Below, piece after piece: positions 9,048-19,625 of a DNA stretch of 64,000 bases; the stretch's first letter is position 1, and every line of letters starts with the position of its first letter. The DNA is from Riptortus pedestris. Its lineage: Eukaryota > Arthropoda > Insecta > Hemiptera > Alydidae. A model generated the notes under the pieces. It was not told the origin of the DNA, searched no databases, and was given only the letters and a program-made list of their open reading frames with translations. Position numbers and translations under genes: made by a program. Where the stretch lies: the NCBI GenBank assembly GCA_019009955.1, contig CM032228.1:221809501-221873500 (forward strand), read 5' to 3'.

Positions 9048-12000
9048 ATGTCTAGACCTAATGACACTAGCAACAGTGTAGATTTTTTTCTTGACTCGGG
9101 TTGCAGTTCTCACCTAGTCAATGACATAGATATACTAGACAATGTATCTGGTGATTCAGATTTAAAAATTTCGACAATAAATAATGTAAATTTATCTGCT
9201 CAGGCTGTTGGTACAACCAACATTTCACTGATAGTTAATGGACAGGCTGATAGCGTTGTAGCGCATGATGTACATTACGTGCCAGGTATAGGTGCTAACC
9301 TATTATCAGTCAGCAAAATTACTGATAAGGGACATTCGGTCATATTCACCAAAGAAATGGGAAAGGTCATTGACCCTAATGGTGAAGTATTAGCCACAGC
9401 TAAAAGGAAGAATGGGATCTACAAGCTTGATACCATGAAGGACAGAATATTACCTACCTATTTCGCTGAAGATGCAGGTTCCCTAATGCATCGACGTTTA
9501 GGACATCTTTCCAGGAAGGGGATGAACCTACTTCAAGACATGTGTACAGGTATTGATAAAATAACACCTAATGATGATCCATGTGAAGTCTGCTTATTAG
9601 GGAAGCATGCTCGACTACCCTTCAGGGCCAGTAAGAGCCGAGCAAAGGAGATCTTGGAAGTTCTACATATGGATTTATGTGGACCCATGGAAAATTTATC
9701 CATAGGTGGAAGTAAATATTTTTTCACCTTAATTGACGACTTCTCTCGTTACACATTCGTGTATTTTCTTTCAGAAAAGAACAAAGTGAGTGATATTTTT
9801 GCTGAATTTCGGGCTCTGGTTGAAACTCAGGCAGGGAAGAAAATCAAGTGTGTGAGGTCTGACAATGGGACTGAGTTCGTCAACTCAAAGTTCAAAGCTG
9901 GACTTATTTCTGCAGGAATCAGGCATCAACTGACCGTTAGGTACTCGCCACAGAGTAACGGAGTGGCTGAACGAGCCAACAGATCCATTGTGGAGAAGGC
10001 TCGCACTATGTTACAGGATGCTGGTTTGCCCAAAAGCTATTGGGCAGAAGCTGTTTCTACAGCCGTTTACCTCAACAATCGCGCACCGACAAAGGCTGTT
10101 GTCGGGAGGACTCCATATGAAGCGTGGTATGGTAAGAGGCCTGATATGTCTCACTTGAGGATTTTTGGATGTCCGGCTATGGCACAGGTTCCCAAGGAAA
10201 TCCGAAGAAAATGGGATCCTAAATCGGCAAAATACATTTTTGTCGGATACTCAGAGGAAATCAAAGGGTATCGATTAATTGATCCTGAAACGAAGAAGGT
10301 TACTATGAGTCGAGATGTTGTTTTTCTTGAAACTTCAAACCAAGAAAGACATAAGCCTCGACAGCTGCCTACTACGTCAGTATTTTTAGATGTGGATGAG
10401 CCGCCTGCTCTCCAGGATACAACCAATTCACAAGAGGACGTTTCTGATGAGAATACGGAATCAGGATACGTCCATCAGACTGATTCTGATGATTCAGTGC
10501 CAGGATCTGTCTCTAGCGAGCCAGATATCCAGGAGGAGAACTCACCTCAGGTTCGACGATCCAGTCGTGTGCCGAAACCAAAGGATATGAGTGATTTCGT
10601 CACATATCTAGCTGCACTGAACCCCATTGAAGAACCATTGACCGCAGATGAGGCGCTCAAAGGTCCGTACTCCAAGCAATGGAGATTGGCGATGGAAGAC
10701 GAACTGAATTCGTTTAAGAAAAACAAGACATATGACTGGGTAAAGTTACCTACAGGGAAGAAACCCTTACAAGCCAAATGGGTATTCAAAGTGAAAAATC
10801 CAGATAGCGAAAACCCTAAATTCAAAGCTCGATTAGTGGTGAAGGGGTGTGCTCAGCGTGCTGGCATAGACTACGAAGAAACTTTCTCCCCCGTTCTCAA
10901 GTACACATCACTAAGATATTTGTTCGCGCTTGCTGTGAAGAAAAATTTGAAGGTCTTTCACATGGACGTTAAAACCGCATATCTGCACGGTGATTTGGAG
11001 GAGGAGATTTATGTTACACCTCCAGAAGCAGCAGAGCAGCACAAGAATCGTGTTTGGCGACTAAAGAAGTCCATGTATGGACTAAAACAGAGTGGAAGGT
11101 GTTGGAATCAAACTCTTCATCAATCCTTGACAGAGCTGTCACTCACACAGTCAGAGGCCGACCCCTGCATCTACTACAGGAGTGTTGATAGCGTCTATAT
11201 TGTTGTAGCAGTATATGTCGACGATTTGTTGATTTTTACTAATAAAGAGGAATTGAAAACCAAGTTGAAGAGAGAACTTCAAACAAAGTATGGTATGACT
11301 GACTTGGGTGAGGCGAAGAACTGCCTTGGCATGAACCTTACAAGAGACGAAGCCACTGGGAAACTGTGGATTGACCAATCTGCCTATACTGAGAAAATCC
11401 TACAGCGCTTCAACATGGCTGAAGCGAAGCCTGTGTCTACTCCGATGGAACACGGACAGAAGGACCCCGAGGATGATGAGGACTGCTCTGCATCTGTGCC
11501 ATACCTGGAGGCGGTAGGAAGTTTACTTTATCTTTGCCAAATTTCGAGGCCCGACATATGTTTTGCAGTCAATCATGTGAGTAGATTTTGTAAAAAACCT
11601 AAAAAGAGTCATTGGATTAAAGTTAAAAGGATTTTTAGGTATTTGAGAGGGACTCAAAATTGTAAATTGGAATTTTCTAAACATGGAAATCAAGAATTGG
11701 AATGTTATAGTGATGCGGATTGGGCAAATCAAGTTAATGACAGACATTCAATAACTGGAAGTTGTTTTAAATTTATGAATGGTTTAATTTCTTGGAGTAC
11801 TAAGAAACAGAGTACAGTCTCACTTTCAACTGTTGAAAGTGAGTATATTGCATTGTCATTTACGGTTCAGGAAGCTTTATGGTTAAAAGTTTTAATGAAT
11901 GAAATTGAGCCAAATTGTTACAACTTTCCAACAAAGATTTTTTGTGATAATATGGGTGCAATTCATCTAGCAAGAAATTCAGTTACGAGTCAAAGGTCTA

Positions 12001-12164
12001 AACATATAGATGTTAGACATCATTTTTTGAGAACACATGTCAACAATAAAAATATTGTGCTGGAGCATATGCCCACTGAAGAAATGCTCTCTGATATTTT
12101 GACGAAACCTTTAAGTAGGGAAAAACATGAATATTTTTTCAAGTGTTTTGGACTTATAAAGTAA
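9048..12164 (+). CDS. pol: Copia pol: protease, integrase, reverse transcriptase, RNase H
   Basis: The open frame is 1038 aa from the first ATG after the gag stop and is in the same frame as gag. The aspartic protease active site DSG is near residues 16-18. The GAG-pre-integrase/zinc region starts with HRRLGHLSRKG near 148, with CEVC following. The integrase core has D in HMDLCGPM (about 208), D in RSDNGTEFVN (about 271) and E in SPQSNGVAERANRS (about 310). Reverse transcriptase begins near AKWVFKVKNPDSE, and its catalytic motif YVDDLL is near residue 722. RNase H shows CYSDADWANQ, STVESEYIAL and CDNMGAIHLARN. The frame is uninterrupted. From about 11,560 the codons become visibly more AT-rich than upstream. 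It makes the cDNA and inserts it into the genome. Confidence 0.95.
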   Translation: MSRPNDTSNSVDFFLDSGCSSHLVNDIDILDNVSGDSDLKISTINNVNLSAQAVGTTNISLIVNGQADSVVAHDVHYVPGIGANLLSVSKITDKGHSVIFTKEMGKVIDPNGEVLATAKRKNGIYKLDTMKDRILPTYFAEDAGSLMHRRLGHLSRKGMNLLQDMCTGIDKITPNDDPCEVCLLGKHARLPFRASKSRAKEILEVLHMDLCGPMENLSIGGSKYFFTLIDDFSRYTFVYFLSEKNKVSDIFAEFRALVETQAGKKIKCVRSDNGTEFVNSKFKAGLISAGIRHQLTVRYSPQSNGVAERANRSIVEKARTMLQDAGLPKSYWAEAVSTAVYLNNRAPTKAVVGRTPYEAWYGKRPDMSHLRIFGCPAMAQVPKEIRRKWDPKSAKYIFVGYSEEIKGYRLIDPETKKVTMSRDVVFLETSNQERHKPRQLPTTSVFLDVDEPPALQDTTNSQEDVSDENTESGYVHQTDSDDSVPGSVSSEPDIQEENSPQVRRSSRVPKPKDMSDFVTYLAALNPIEEPLTADEALKGPYSKQWRLAMEDELNSFKKNKTYDWVKLPTGKKPLQAKWVFKVKNPDSENPKFKARLVVKGCAQRAGIDYEETFSPVLKYTSLRYLFALAVKKNLKVFHMDVKTAYLHGDLEEEIYVTPPEAAEQHKNRVWRLKKSMYGLKQSGRCWNQTLHQSLTELSLTQSEADPCIYYRSVDSVYIVVAVYVDDLLIFTNKEELKTKLKRELQTKYGMTDLGEAKNCLGMNLTRDEATGKLWIDQSAYTEKILQRFNMAEAKPVSTPMEHGQKDPEDDEDCSASVPYLEAVGSLLYLCQISRPDICFAVNHVSRFCKKPKKSHWIKVKRIFRYLRGTQNCKLEFSKHGNQELECYSDADWANQVNDRHSITGSCFKFMNGLISWSTKKQSTVSLSTVESEYIALSFTVQEALWLKVLMNEIEPNCYNFPTKIFCDNMGAIHLARNSVTSQRSKHIDVRHHFLRTHVNNKNIVLEHMPTEEMLSDILTKPLSREKHEYFFKCFGLIK

Positions 12165-12222
12165 ATTGTATTGTTTTACAAAGTAAATTGTATTGTTTTT
12201 GGAAATATCGCTCAAGGGGAAG

Positions 12223-12414
12223 TGTTGGTTATTTTGTGATCAATATTTCCAATCAAATGTACCGGGTCCTGGGAAAACAGCTGGGAACAGAGAGCACTCT
12301 GGCGGGGATTTTTGTAATCTATCACAACATGTTATCTTGAGTTGTAGCTGCCTTCTTTTCAAATAGAAGTTTTTATCGAAAGTCATCTGTTTAATCATTT
12401 TCCCAAACCCTTCA
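12223..12414 (+). repeat. Copia 3' long terminal repeat (192 bp)
   Basis: 191 of 192 bases match the 5' LTR. It is preceded by the purine tract AAGGGGAAG (plus-strand primer) and followed by the CACTT duplication (12415-12419). Confidence 0.93.
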
Positions 12415-12980
12415 CACTTGCTAAGAGGTTGCCCCGCAAAATTCTTATACAACCTTCTACATTTAAAATCCCTACAATAGATACAAGATTTCCATCTCCA
12501 TTATAAGCTAAGCATCCCCAAACCATTGCGATGCTAACCCCATTTTTCGTAGTAACCGTCAAGTTTTGCTTTTTCAGTTCCTCATTTCTCCTTCGCCAAT
12601 TAGGCTTTCGTCTGTCAGATCCTAACAAATTAAACCTACTCTCATCAGAAAACAGCACATTTCCCCAAAAACTGATGAGCTTCTTAATTTATTCTCTAGC
12701 AAAAGAAAGTCTTTATTTGCTGTTAGTCTCGCTTATATAAGGTTTTTTCTCGAGACCCTGCCATAAATACCTTTAGAATTCAAAACATTCCTTACCCTTT
12801 TTCGTGCTGACCCAGAAGCTGGGAATATGCCCCAGAAGTTGATTAGAACAAATTAGCTCTAGGGCACCTGCACTTACAGCTGGATTTTTAAAAGCTTCAA
12901 TTTTAATTTTGCTCTCCATTCTTTCAATTAGTATCCTGGGATGACCTTTGCGTCAATTATTTGCAGTTGAACCACATTAT
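12415..12980 (-). pseudogene. Tc1-like transposase, central/N-terminal part
   Basis: The minus-strand frame at 12415-12658 reads MLFSDESRFNLLGSDRRKPN, with the first catalytic Asp, then WRRRNEELKKQN and MVWGCLAYNGDGNLVSI, typical of Tc1 enzymes. Upstream (12660-12980) the frame is broken and the N-terminal DNA-binding region is not cleanly readable. It continues at 7552-7880 beyond Copia. Confidence 0.75.
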
Positions 12981-13176
12981 ATCTCTTAAGTCATCAATCT
13001 TACTTTAGAAAAATGAAGGCCCAAGAAATCTAATATTTCACGATACGATTTTTAGCAGATTTCCCTTAAGGGAAATCAGCTATTGAGGTCGTACTCATGA
13101 CGCGAGTTTTGAAAAATTTCCTCAAATGTCCATCGATCCTACCCAGGAGATGACGAAAATGAGGCCCGTTCTAAAT

Positions 13177-13196
13177 TATATATATATATATATCTA

Positions 13197-13243
<47 letters not shown>
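13177..13243. repeat. (TA)n microsatellite, left flank of inverted-repeat element
   Basis: A (TA)n run with a TCTA interruption ends directly at CTAGCTCAGATACCCGG, the head of the inverted-repeat element. Confidence 0.85.
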
Positions 13244-13245
<2 letters not shown>

Positions 13246-16200
13246 TAGCTCAGATACCCGGCTTCGCCCGGGAATTCATTTGAGGCTGGATGGTGATAAT
13301 ATTTTTTAGCAGGCTTTACATTGCACAATATTTTGACATTTACCCGTCCCTGTGTTTAGGATTGATACCCGTCGTTGCCGTGGATTTGCTAATAATAGAA
13401 TATTTGTTCGATAAGGCTTCACTGTCTTCGATATTTCTATATTTCCCGTCTCTTATACATGTAAATATGGTGAATATTTATTTCAGGCCTCCCTTATAAC
13501 CCCCCTCCCGTTCGAACCTAAAAATTTTAATATAACTTATAATCATGGAAGAATTAATGCTAATTGACATACCGAGCTTTGTTAAGTTCGGTTCAGCCGT
13601 TAGTGACAATAAAATTGTTGGCTCCCGCAAAACTTTTAACGTATAACTCATTTATACTTAAGTATACGACAAAAGCGTATATAACAAAAGTTACTCCAAA
13701 TAACAAAATAAACAACTTTTGTTATGTTTATATTTGCGGAAATACCAATAGGAAATGAAATATCGCTATTTTTAATTTCAGGCTTCCCTTATAACCCCCA
13801 CTCCTGCCCGTGCGTAGAAATGTTGGTATGGCGTATTATAATGAAGACCTCACTGCTAAAACACATACCGAGTTTTATTTAGTTAGGTTGAGTCTTTTTT
13901 GGCAAATAATATTGTTGACTCCCGCTATAATTTTTAGCGAATAACACATTTAAACTTCGGTATACGACAAAAGTTTATATAACAAAAGTTACTCTAAATA
14001 ACAAAATAAACAACTTTTGTTATGTGCATATTTGCCGAAAAACCAATAGAAAACGAAATATCGCTATTTTTAATTTCAGGCTTCCCTTATAACCCCCACT
14101 CCTGTTCGCCTCAGAGAAAATTAATATAGCCTAAAGTCTAAGTTGGGTTAGTAGTAATATACATACCAAGTTTCATAAAATTTGGTTCAGCCGTTTATGC
14201 GTGAAAAGGTAACAAACAAACAAACAAACAAACATACACGAAAGAAACAAAATGCAGATATGGTGTCTATGACATGTGAAACGAAAAATTATCGTGAAAT
14301 TTCGCGAAAAAAATCAATGTACAGACAGAGGTTACAATTTTATATATATATAGAAGATATACTAGCTAAGGTACCCGGCTTCGCTCGGGAAATCATTCTT
14401 GACTGACTAATGATGATATATTGATAGTAAGACTTCAATGTGTACAATTACACTTCCCTCCACGAAGTAATGATTTTCCGAAATAGCCAACCCTGAAGGG
14501 TAACTTTTGTGGATTAATAGAATAGAAATGTTTTTTTTTTTTGAAGGATAAATGAAAATGTGTTCCTAATCTATCCCTGTGCACTTTTTGACTCACCGTT
14601 TTTCAATAATTCAAACTATAATCATGGGTAGCATTTATTACAATTAAATATCATCTATAATGAACATATTTCCTTTCAAAAGCCAATCCGAGCTCACATA
14701 GTTTAGGTAAAGTTTTGCACGTAAGATTATATTTGTAATAGTGAATCCCACTGGAAATCGCTTCCAGTAATGCCAGACGTGAAATAAGTAAACTCAATTA
14801 ACTGGTAAGGCCCCCGTCATCTTCCTCTCCCGCGTGAGACTTCTCAACATTCTTCTACTTAAATTATTGATTCAAAAAATTATTTTATAATTTATCTACC
14901 GGATGGAATTAAATAATAGTGATACCCCGAAAATATCATATCGAGTTTAAACGCATATTCTTTTTTGTCATAATGACATTACCATTAACGTTTAATTGTT
15001 ATGATATTACATATTTGTTTCAATAACATCAAGGTACATTATACAAATTAAATAATGGAAATGCTCTTATAGTTTATATTTCTATTGGAAATAAATAACA
15101 AAGTTAATTTCTAGGAAAAATAAATAAATGAGGAGAGGGTGACGAAGATTTATAACTTCACTAATCCGAATCATACTTTGAACTATCATATAAGACGAAA
15201 ACATAATATCATTTGTCATTATATTCATTTATTAAAACCCCTTAAATAAGTACTAATATAAATATGACTCCCGTTTAGCGTATACCCCGTGTTTACTTTA
15301 TTTTACGACAAAAGTGAATACACACAAAAGTTACTCTAAATAACAAAGAAAACAACTTTTGTTATGTGCACGTTTGCCGAAAAACAAATAGAAAATAAAA
15401 AAGCGAGTTTTTCATTTCAGCCTTTCTAATAATCCCCACTCCCCTTTGAACCTAAAATTTTTAATATAGTTTATAATCACGGAAGAATTAATGCTAATTC
15501 ACATACAGTGATTTGTTAAGTTCGGTTCAATCGTTAGTGCTCAACAAAATTGAAGGCTCCCGCTTTAGATTTTAGTGTATATCTCGTTTATACTTTTCTA
15601 TACGACAAAAGTGAATATAACAAAAGTTACTCTAAATAACAAAATAAACAACTTTTGTCATGTGCATATTTGCAGGAAAACCAATTGAAAACGAAATACT
15701 GCTATTTATAATTCAGGCCTCCCTTACAGCCCCCACTCCTGCCCATCTCTAGAAATGTTGGTATGGCTTGTTATAATGAAGGCGTCAGTGCTAATACACA
15801 TACCGAGTTTTATTTACTTCGGTTGGTTTTTTTGTGCCAAATAAAATTATTGACTCCCGCTATAATTTTTAGCGTATAACTCATTTATACCTCGGTATAC
15901 GAGGAAAGTGTATATAACAAATGTTACTCTAAATAACAAAATAAATAACTTTTGTTATGTGCATATTTGCCGAAAAACCAATAGGAAACGAAATGTCGCT
16001 ATTTTTAATTTCAGGCCTCCCTTATAACCCCCACTCCTGTTTGTCTTAGAGAATACTAATATAGCCTAAAGTCTAAGTTGGGCTAGTAGTAATATACATA
16101 CCAAGTTTCATAAAATTCGGTTCAGCCGTTTATGCGTGAAAAGGTAACAAACAAACAAACAAACAAACAAACAGACACCAAAGAAACAAAATGCAGTTAT

Positions 16201-16274
16201 GGTGTCTATGACATGTGAAACGAAAAGTTATCGTGAAATTTCGCGAAAAAAATCAATGTACAGACAGAGGTTAC

Positions 16275-16323
<49 letters not shown>

Positions 16324-18395
16324 TATATATATATATATATATAAAATATATATATATATAATATATATATATATATATAAAATTGTAACCTCTGTCTGTA
16401 CATTGATTTTTTCCCCGAAATTTCACGATAACTTTTCGTTCCACATGTCATAGACACCATAACTGCATTTTGTTTCTTTGGTGTCTGTTTGTTTGTTTGT
16501 TTGTTTATTTGTTTGTTTGTTTGTTACCTTTTCACGCATAAACGGCTGAACCAAATTTTATGAAACTTGGTATGTATATTACTACTAACCCAACTTAGAC
16601 TTTAGGCTATATTAAAATTCTCTGAGACGAACAGGAGTGGGGGTTATAAGGGAAGCCAGAAATTAAAAATAGCGATATTTCGTTTCCTATTAGTTTTTCA
16701 GCAAATATGAACATAACAAAAGTTGTTTATTTTGTTATTTAGAGTAACTTTTGTTATATACACTTTTTTCGTATACCGAATTATAAACGGGATATACGCT
16801 AAAACCTATAGCGGAAGTGAACAATTTTATTTGGGACAAAAGATCCAACCGAAATAAATAAAATTCGGCATATGTAATAGCACTAACCCTTTCATTATAA
16901 CAAGCCATACCAACATTTCTAGGGACGGGCAAGAGTGGGGGTTATGAGGGATCCCAGAAATTAAAAATAGCGATATTTCGTTTCGTATTGGTTTCTTGGC
17001 AAATATGAACATAACAAAAGTTGTTTATTTTGTTATTTAGAGTAACTTTTGGTATATACACTTTTCTTTTATAACAAAGTATAAACGAGATATACGCTAA
17101 AAACTAAAGCGGGGGCAACTATTTTATTGGGCACTAGCGGTAGAACCGAACTTAACAACACTCGGTATGTAAATTAGCATTAATTCTTCCATGATTATAA
17201 GCTATACTAAAAATTTTAGGTTCCAAGGGGAATGGGGGTTATGCGGGAGGCCTGAAATAAAAATTCGCGATATTTCATCGTCTATTTGGTTTTTGGCAAT
17301 CGTGCACATAACATAAGTTGTTTACTTTTTTAATTAGTGTAAATTTTGTTTTATAATTATTTTTTTTTGTAAAATAAGGTATGAAGCAAGTAATTTGCTT
17401 AGAAATATTGATATGCTCAACAATACATTCCAATATGAACTACCCAGGTATCTCACCTGGATAAGTTAATTCAAATCCATGTTAGAATTTTATCCTTAAT
17501 AATTCAAAACTATGTTATTTTTTAACGCCAGTAACAGTTTGCACCAAATAAGGTATACTGCCCCCACCCTTCTCTAAGTGTATTTAATACATTATTTAAT
17601 TAAAACGTAAAAAATATTTGAAACAGTTTTAGAATTGTGAAGATAATGTAATATGATTTTTTAATACATTTGAATGTATTAGAGGATAGCTATCCAAAAT
17701 GCATTGCAGGTTGGCAGCACTGAGGCTATGTAAGTGTCGAGCTACTTCCTTTGTCCTATTAGTTCTGCCGCTTCCCTGCCGACCTCATATTGGTCTATGT
17801 TTACATGTTAATTGATGCTTATAGCAATGTATTATTATTCTAAGGAATGTGAATTTCTTTAATTATTATAAATAAATAATTTACAAGAATAAACGCTAGG
17901 GGAGGTGCACTCAGGTATTTCTGGTATTTATTAACTCTGCTCCGTTAATGTATTATGATATACTTTACTGAAAACCAATATGAATACACAGTTTACAATC
18001 GAGACTTATGAAAGAGTGTTTTAATAGAGGCTATGACGTACCTAAAACAGCTGTCACCATTGGACATTGTACCGCATGAAGGGAAAGGAACTTATTCATA
18101 CATGGTTTGGAAGATAGAATACTTTCTAGGATTATGAATTATATGGTCCATCACTTTATAAAAAAAAAACTACATACACAGAGGACGGGAAATATAAAAA
18201 TATTGAGGACAATGAAGTCTTAAATAACAAATAATTTTATTATTAACAAATCCACAGTAACGACGGGTATAAATTCTAAACACTGGGACAGGGAAATAAA
18301 AAAAATATTGTGGAAAGTAAAGCCTTGCCAAAAATATCTCACATATCTACATCTTCATTCAGCCTCAAATGAATCCCGGGCGAAGCCGGGTACCT
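13244..18395. mobile_element. foldback-like composite of three polar (TA)n-associated units (5.15 kb)
   Basis: Outer ends are inverted copies of CTAGCTCAGATACCCGGCTT (left) and AAGCCGGGTACCTTTGCTAA (right). Unit 1 (13244-14352) and unit 2 (14360-16300) face right. Unit 3 (18395-16380) faces left, so units 2 and 3 meet tail to tail across a (TA)n centre at 16278-16380. Each unit has a head (ACCCGGCTTCGCxCGGG), tandem internal repeats of about 300 bp (GTTACTCTAAATAACAAAAT, CAACTTTTGTTATGTGC), and a tail (GGTTCAGCCGTTTATGCGTG, (AAAC)n, CAGACAGAGGTTACAATTTT). No protein-coding frame is present; apparent frames over the TA centre are artefacts. Class unknown. Confidence 0.75.
13680..16020. repeat. 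tandem ~300-bp internal repeats of the left arm
   Basis: The marker AACAAAATAAACAACTTTTG, with variants, recurs near 13,700, 14,000, 15,340, 15,640 and 15,940. Each is followed by ATATTTGC...AAACGAAATATCGCTATTT and a CCTTATAACCCCCACTCCTG block. In the right arm inverted equivalents lie near 16,710, 17,010 and 17,310. Confidence 0.8.
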
Positions 18396-18398
18396 TTG

Positions 18399-18401
<3 letters not shown>

Positions 18402-18451
<50 letters not shown>
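18402..18451. repeat. (TA)n microsatellite, right flank of inverted-repeat element
   Basis: A near-perfect (TA)n tract between the right head of the inverted-repeat element and the resumed Helitron-like core (TGTCTGTTACCGC). Confidence 0.9.
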
Positions 18452-18454
<3 letters not shown>

Positions 18455-18894
18455 TGTTACCGCTCTAGCGGTCGCAATTTTTGTTTGATCGTTACCAAAC
18501 TCGATATTTAGTCGTTTTATGTAAAAAGAAAGATCAAGTTCGTTAACGGCTGAAATTGGACCAGTGGGAGAGGGGGTTTAAAGGGGAGGATTTTCGAAAA
18601 ATCGAAATATCTCCGTTACTATACGTCGGATCAAAAAATTGTACATGCAATCTTATTGCAAATTAAATTTAGTATAAATATTGTTATATACATTTATTCC
18701 CTATCTTAAATATTCACCGAGAAAATTGCTATTTTATGAAATTTGGGCCGATATCGGATTTTTGAATTTCCCGCGAAAAGCTAGTTCGGCCCTTTGCCGT
18801 AACCGTTCGGCTCTCCTATGGAGATTTCTCTATTGTATAACTTCACGTGGGAAATCTGCTTAGTTTACGCAGCCCCTGCGTGACGGACTTTTAC

Positions 18895-19069
18895 TATTTG
18901 AGATTCTTACAAAAACGTAATGTAGTGAGATTATCAGTTAAGATTTTATTTCCTTAACTGGAAAATGTTTATTTCTACTATACCATACTCGATAGTTAAC
19001 TATTTCATGCAACTCAGTTCCGAATCGTTAATGGCTCACATTATCCTCGGAAAAATGAGGAAATTCCAA

Positions 19070-19138
<69 letters not shown>

Positions 19139-19372
19139 AGTATGAGACGTATCGAAACATGTCATAGAACCGATCTTGTTAAATTATTGGTGCTCTACAA
19201 ATGTTACTTTTAACACTTTTTCGTACCTTAAAAAAATGTTGTCAGCCCTCAGTAAAGCCCCACTTCTGCTCATCGGATTTTTACTTAGAACTAGAAAATA
19301 AACGGTGAGAAGAAATCTATATGGTGCCATACCAATACGCGGGAAATCTGCTTAGTTTACTTCACCGTTGGG
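18895..19372 (-). mobile_element. Helitron-like element, partial copy (extended type)
   Basis: Shares the extended 3'-half segment (TTACTCAAAATG-like, CATACTCGATAGTTAAC, TTCAGTAAAGCCCCACTTCTG-like) with the copies at 4.4, 33.0 and 53.8 kb. It ends with GGGAAATCTGCTTAGTTTAC, the inverted subterminal motif. It holds a (TA)n tract at 19,071-19,131. The start is truncated. Confidence 0.55.
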
Positions 19373-19625
19373 CGATGAATATTTTGTTTTTGCTTCCATT
19401 CCTGTGTTACATTTTATTTACTTTTAACTTAAATATTCTCTGATTTCACACTTTTTGGTGGGATTGTCGAATAATTTATTATTTTAATCAGTATGTACAA
19501 GGTAATTTAAAGTATTTCCTTTTATTAGTTACTCGTTTAACATGTTTGCATTTTATTAACTATTTATTCCTTTCATCTATTATTTATTAACTTAATATTT
19601 TCTTTTGTTGATTTTCCTACTTTTT

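Larger units (their letters stand above)
7898..12414 (+). mobile_element. Ty1/Copia LTR retrotransposon, near-intact and young
   Basis: A complete element: two 192-bp LTRs with one mismatch, CACTT duplications at 7893-7897 and 12415-12419, a primer-binding site, gag, pol with domains in Copia order (protease, integrase, reverse transcriptase, RNase H), and a purine tract AAGGGGAAG just before the 3' LTR. It is inserted inside a decayed Tc1-like transposon. One mismatch in 192 bp points to recent insertion. The single in-frame stop between gag and pol is the only obvious barrier to one continuous frame. Confidence 0.95.
7316..13051 (-). mobile_element. Tc1-like transposon, 5'-truncated and split by Copia
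   Basis: The left terminus (after TA at 7314-7315) is CAGTGGGAGGAAAAGTATTT. The right terminus is missing because a Helitron-like copy begins at 13052. The transposase reads on the minus strand. The N-proximal catalytic block VLFSDESRFNLLGSDRR lies at 12600-12658. The second block LIFQDSDPTHTVNETKE is near 7825-7880, and SPYLNIIENLYHKL is near 7730-7770. The C-terminus is at 7552. It is a DD34E-type enzyme in pieces, with several frameshifts. The Copia element (7898-12414) sits between the first and second catalytic blocks. Confidence 0.8.
13052..18887 (-). mobile_element. Helitron-like element split in its (TA)n by a giant inverted-repeat element
   Basis: The 3' end (13052-13175: TTAGCAGATTTCCC palindrome, ATCGATCCTACC, GAGGCCCGTT) and the rest (18452-18887: ACCGCTCTAGCGGTCGCAA ... 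CAGCCCCTGCGTGACGGA) belong to one copy. The two halves meet in the (TA)n tract, where the 5.15-kb inverted-repeat element at 13244-18395 sits. Confidence 0.75.

Noticed and set aside
16199..16460. Two 84-aa frames on opposite strands with the same start sequence
   Set aside because: Produced by the inverted repeat around (TA)n. The IYIYIY stretches are microsatellite translation.
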